Shown here one piece after another: positions 11,742-12,963 of a stretch of 12,963 nucleotides of DNA; the stretch's first letter is position 1; each line of letters opens with the position of its first letter. The position numbers were made by a program, and so were the translations under genes. A model generated the notes under the pieces. That model saw only the letters and a list, made by a program, of their open reading frames with translations, was not told the origin of the DNA and did no database searches. This DNA is from Cyanobacteria bacterium OH_CBB_238 (GTDB lineage Bacteria > Cyanobacteriota > Vampirovibrionia > Gastranaerophilales > Gastranaerophilaceae), in assembly GCA_023409995.1 (NCBI GenBank), contig JAEYQN010000202.1, forward strand, positions 1-12,963. Direction: 5' to 3'.

Positions 11742-12770
11742 TCACTCTTTTTGTCCTCTAAAGCCCTTGCTTATGCCGATAGCGCGACCAATGGATTTTA
11801 TTTTACCGCTTATACAGCCAATACATTTTGCTGGAGTATCATTTATACAAATTTTGCCAGGGTAGAGTTCGTAAAATCGTCTATAGTCACCCTCGGTAAC
11901 GTTGGGCATTACAACATTGGCACCACTTTGAAGAGCTAATATTCTTCCATTTGGATTGAGTGTTTCCATTGCTGTTGTCGCTGGAATATTTATGTCTGGG
12001 AGTAAAAGTCTTGTCAGGGCCATTACTTTTCTTGCAAGATCAAAAGATCCTCCCATTGAGTCTTTTAGTGGTGTATTAGGGTTTGGAATGAATGGACCTA
12101 TTCCTATCATATCGGCATTAATCGATTTAAAAAACAATATATCATCAGCTAGTGATTCTATGGTTTGGCCAGGTAAGCCAACCAAACAGCCTGTTCCAAC
12201 CTCATAGCCGAGTTGTTTTAAGTGCTTTAAGCATTCAACTCTATTGGTAAAATCCATTCCAGGATGTAATTTTTTGTACAAGTTCTCGTCAGTTGTTTCG
12301 ATTCTTATCAAAAATCTATCTGTTCCTGCTTCTTTTAGTAATTTATATTCGTTAAATTTTAATTCACCAACACTTAGTGTTATTGCTAAGTCTAATTTGT
12401 GTATTTTTTTTATTATGCTTGCTAGTTTTTCCGCACTATAAAAAGCATCTTCTCCTGATTGTAGAACAACAGTTTTGTAGCCATAGCTTTTTGCTTTTTG
12501 AGCAAAGTCTAATATTTCATCTTCAGATAATCTGTACCTTTTTACTTCATGATTATCTCTTCTTAGCCCACAATAGAAGCAATTTTGCTTGCATGTGTTT
12601 GAAAATTCTATTAATCCTCTGAGATGAACAGAGTTGCCTACATATTTTTCTCTAATTTTATCTGCTGCAGTAAAAATTTCCGAATCATATTTGTTAGTAG
12701 ACAATAATTTAACCAATTCATCACGCGAGAGAGAGTTTGTATTTGTGGCTTTTTTTATTAAGTCGTTCAT
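11742..12770 (-). CDS. hydE: [FeFe] hydrogenase H-cluster radical SAM maturase HydE
   Basis: HydE is one of three maturases (HydE, HydF, HydG) that build the 2Fe subcluster of [FeFe] hydrogenases. The radical SAM motif CKQNCFYC gives C60, C64 and C67, followed by GLRRDN, as in HydE. Family blocks VLQSGED, VGLPGQT, GIGPFIPNPNTPL and IPATTAMETLNP are present. The C-terminal C308, C316 and C319 (ICINDTPAKCIGC) match the second, dispensable Fe-S site of some HydE proteins. I chose ATG 12770 (342 aa) because it gives the usual distance to the motif. An in-frame TTG at 12788 would add six residues, and neither start has a clear Shine-Dalgarno. It should mature both hydrogenases downstream. HydF and HydG are not in this window. 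Confidence 0.95.
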   Translation of the reverse strand: MNDLIKKATNTNSLSRDELVKLLSTNKYDSEIFTAADKIREKYVGNSVHLRGLIEFSNTCKQNCFYCGLRRDNHEVKRYRLSEDEILDFAQKAKSYGYKTVVLQSGEDAFYSAEKLASIIKKIHKLDLAITLSVGELKFNEYKLLKEAGTDRFLIRIETTDENLYKKLHPGMDFTNRVECLKHLKQLGYEVGTGCLVGLPGQTIESLADDILFFKSINADMIGIGPFIPNPNTPLKDSMGGSFDLARKVMALTRLLLPDINIPATTAMETLNPNGRILALQSGANVVMPNVTEGDYRRFYELYPGKICINDTPAKCIGCISGKIKSIGRAIGISKGFRGQKE

Positions 12771-12810
12771 TTTTGTATTGTATTTCAAAAATAAATCTAG
12801 TTAAAGGTCT

Positions 12811-12838
12811 TTGTTTTATCTTAATACTTCTGTATAAG
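12811..12838 (+). promoter_or_regulatory. Weak promoter candidate for the gene at the right edge
   Basis: TTGTTT (12811-12816) and TATAAG (12833-12838) are spaced by 16 bp and would give a leader of about 50 nt. The rest of the 124-bp divergent region between hydE and the edge gene shows only a half-site, GTGAAATATT (12858-12867), similar to one arm of a Rex- or CRP-type operator. Confidence 0.25.
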
Positions 12839-12894
12839 CCTGAAATTGCCCTTTTGCGTGAAATATTGTAGTATATTAATTAAGAGGATAGTTT

Positions 12895-12963
12895 ATGAGT
12901 GATAATAAAGTTTCTTTAATAGTTAATGATTTTTTATATGGGTCTATTTGTATCGTTGTGCAA
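12895..12963 (+). CDS. N-terminal fragment of an unidentified protein
   Basis: An ATG at 12895, eight bases after an AGAGGA ribosome binding site (12883-12888), opens a frame that runs 23 codons to the window edge: MSDNKVSLIVNDFLYGSICI and three more residues. The end is becoming hydrophobic (GSICIVV), but too little is present to name a family. It diverges from hydE. The good ribosome binding site and uninterrupted frame are the only support. Confidence 0.55.
   Translation, partial: MSDNKVSLIVNDFLYGSICIVVQ

Noticed and set aside
1..12963. CRISPR array or defence system
   Set aside because: No regularly spaced repeats and no cas, toxin-antitoxin or restriction genes were seen in any reading frame.

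Overview
This is an AT-rich window from a bacterial chromosome. It most likely comes from an anaerobe, because it carries a five-gene [FeFe]-hydrogenase operon and the [FeFe]-hydrogenase maturase gene hydE. Genes are tightly packed with 1-11 bp overlaps, use the standard code (TAA, TAG and TGA all occur as stops), and most have AGGA-type ribosome binding sites. I cannot fix the phylum from the sequence. The RqcP/YabO-type S4 protein and the phosphatase-linked hydrogenase operon fit several low-GC anaerobic lineages (Clostridia, Thermotogae, Elusimicrobia and others).

Left part (1-3068): the N-terminal part of a HIT-family protein runs off the left edge on the minus strand. Divergent from it is a stand-alone gene for an unrecognised Ser/Asn-rich 227-aa protein, with its own promoter, a hairpin that buries its ribosome binding site, and a clean terminator. 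A housekeeping operon follows in which stop and start codons overlap (TAATG): mnmE (tRNA wobble-uridine modification GTPase), a DUF721/DciA-like protein, and an rqcP-type S4 RNA-binding protein.

Middle part (3069-4417): a degraded, plastic zone. It holds an IS3-family end and a decayed transposase orfA remnant, a 34-bp perfect palindrome, an orphan 107-aa gene, a frameshifted near-identical second copy of the rqcP gene, and a short GC-rich segment with nested stems that resembles nothing around it. A small winged-helix regulator gene follows (4418-4741).

Right part (4817-12770, minus strand): the hydrogenase operon reads, in transcription order, [2Fe-2S] thioredoxin-like protein, HydS-like sensory hydrogenase with Fe-S and PAS domains, SpoIIE/PP2C-type phosphatase with an extra C-terminal domain, a second [2Fe-2S] thioredoxin-like protein, and a catalytic-type [FeFe] hydrogenase. 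It is bracketed by terminators. Its upstream region contains two candidate promoters and two GTGA-N6-TCAC dyads, of the kind bound by CRP/FNR-family or Rex-type regulators. Upstream lie kup (potassium uptake) and hydE (H-cluster maturation). A plus-strand gene begins at the right edge.

The central biological story is a compact module in which a probably H2- or redox-sensing hydrogenase relative is encoded with a phosphatase and a catalytic hydrogenase. The architecture is related to known group C/D [FeFe]-hydrogenase clusters, so it is not an entirely new system. How the sensor signals to the phosphatase, what the phosphatase's extra domain does, and the paired operators are the parts most worth following up.
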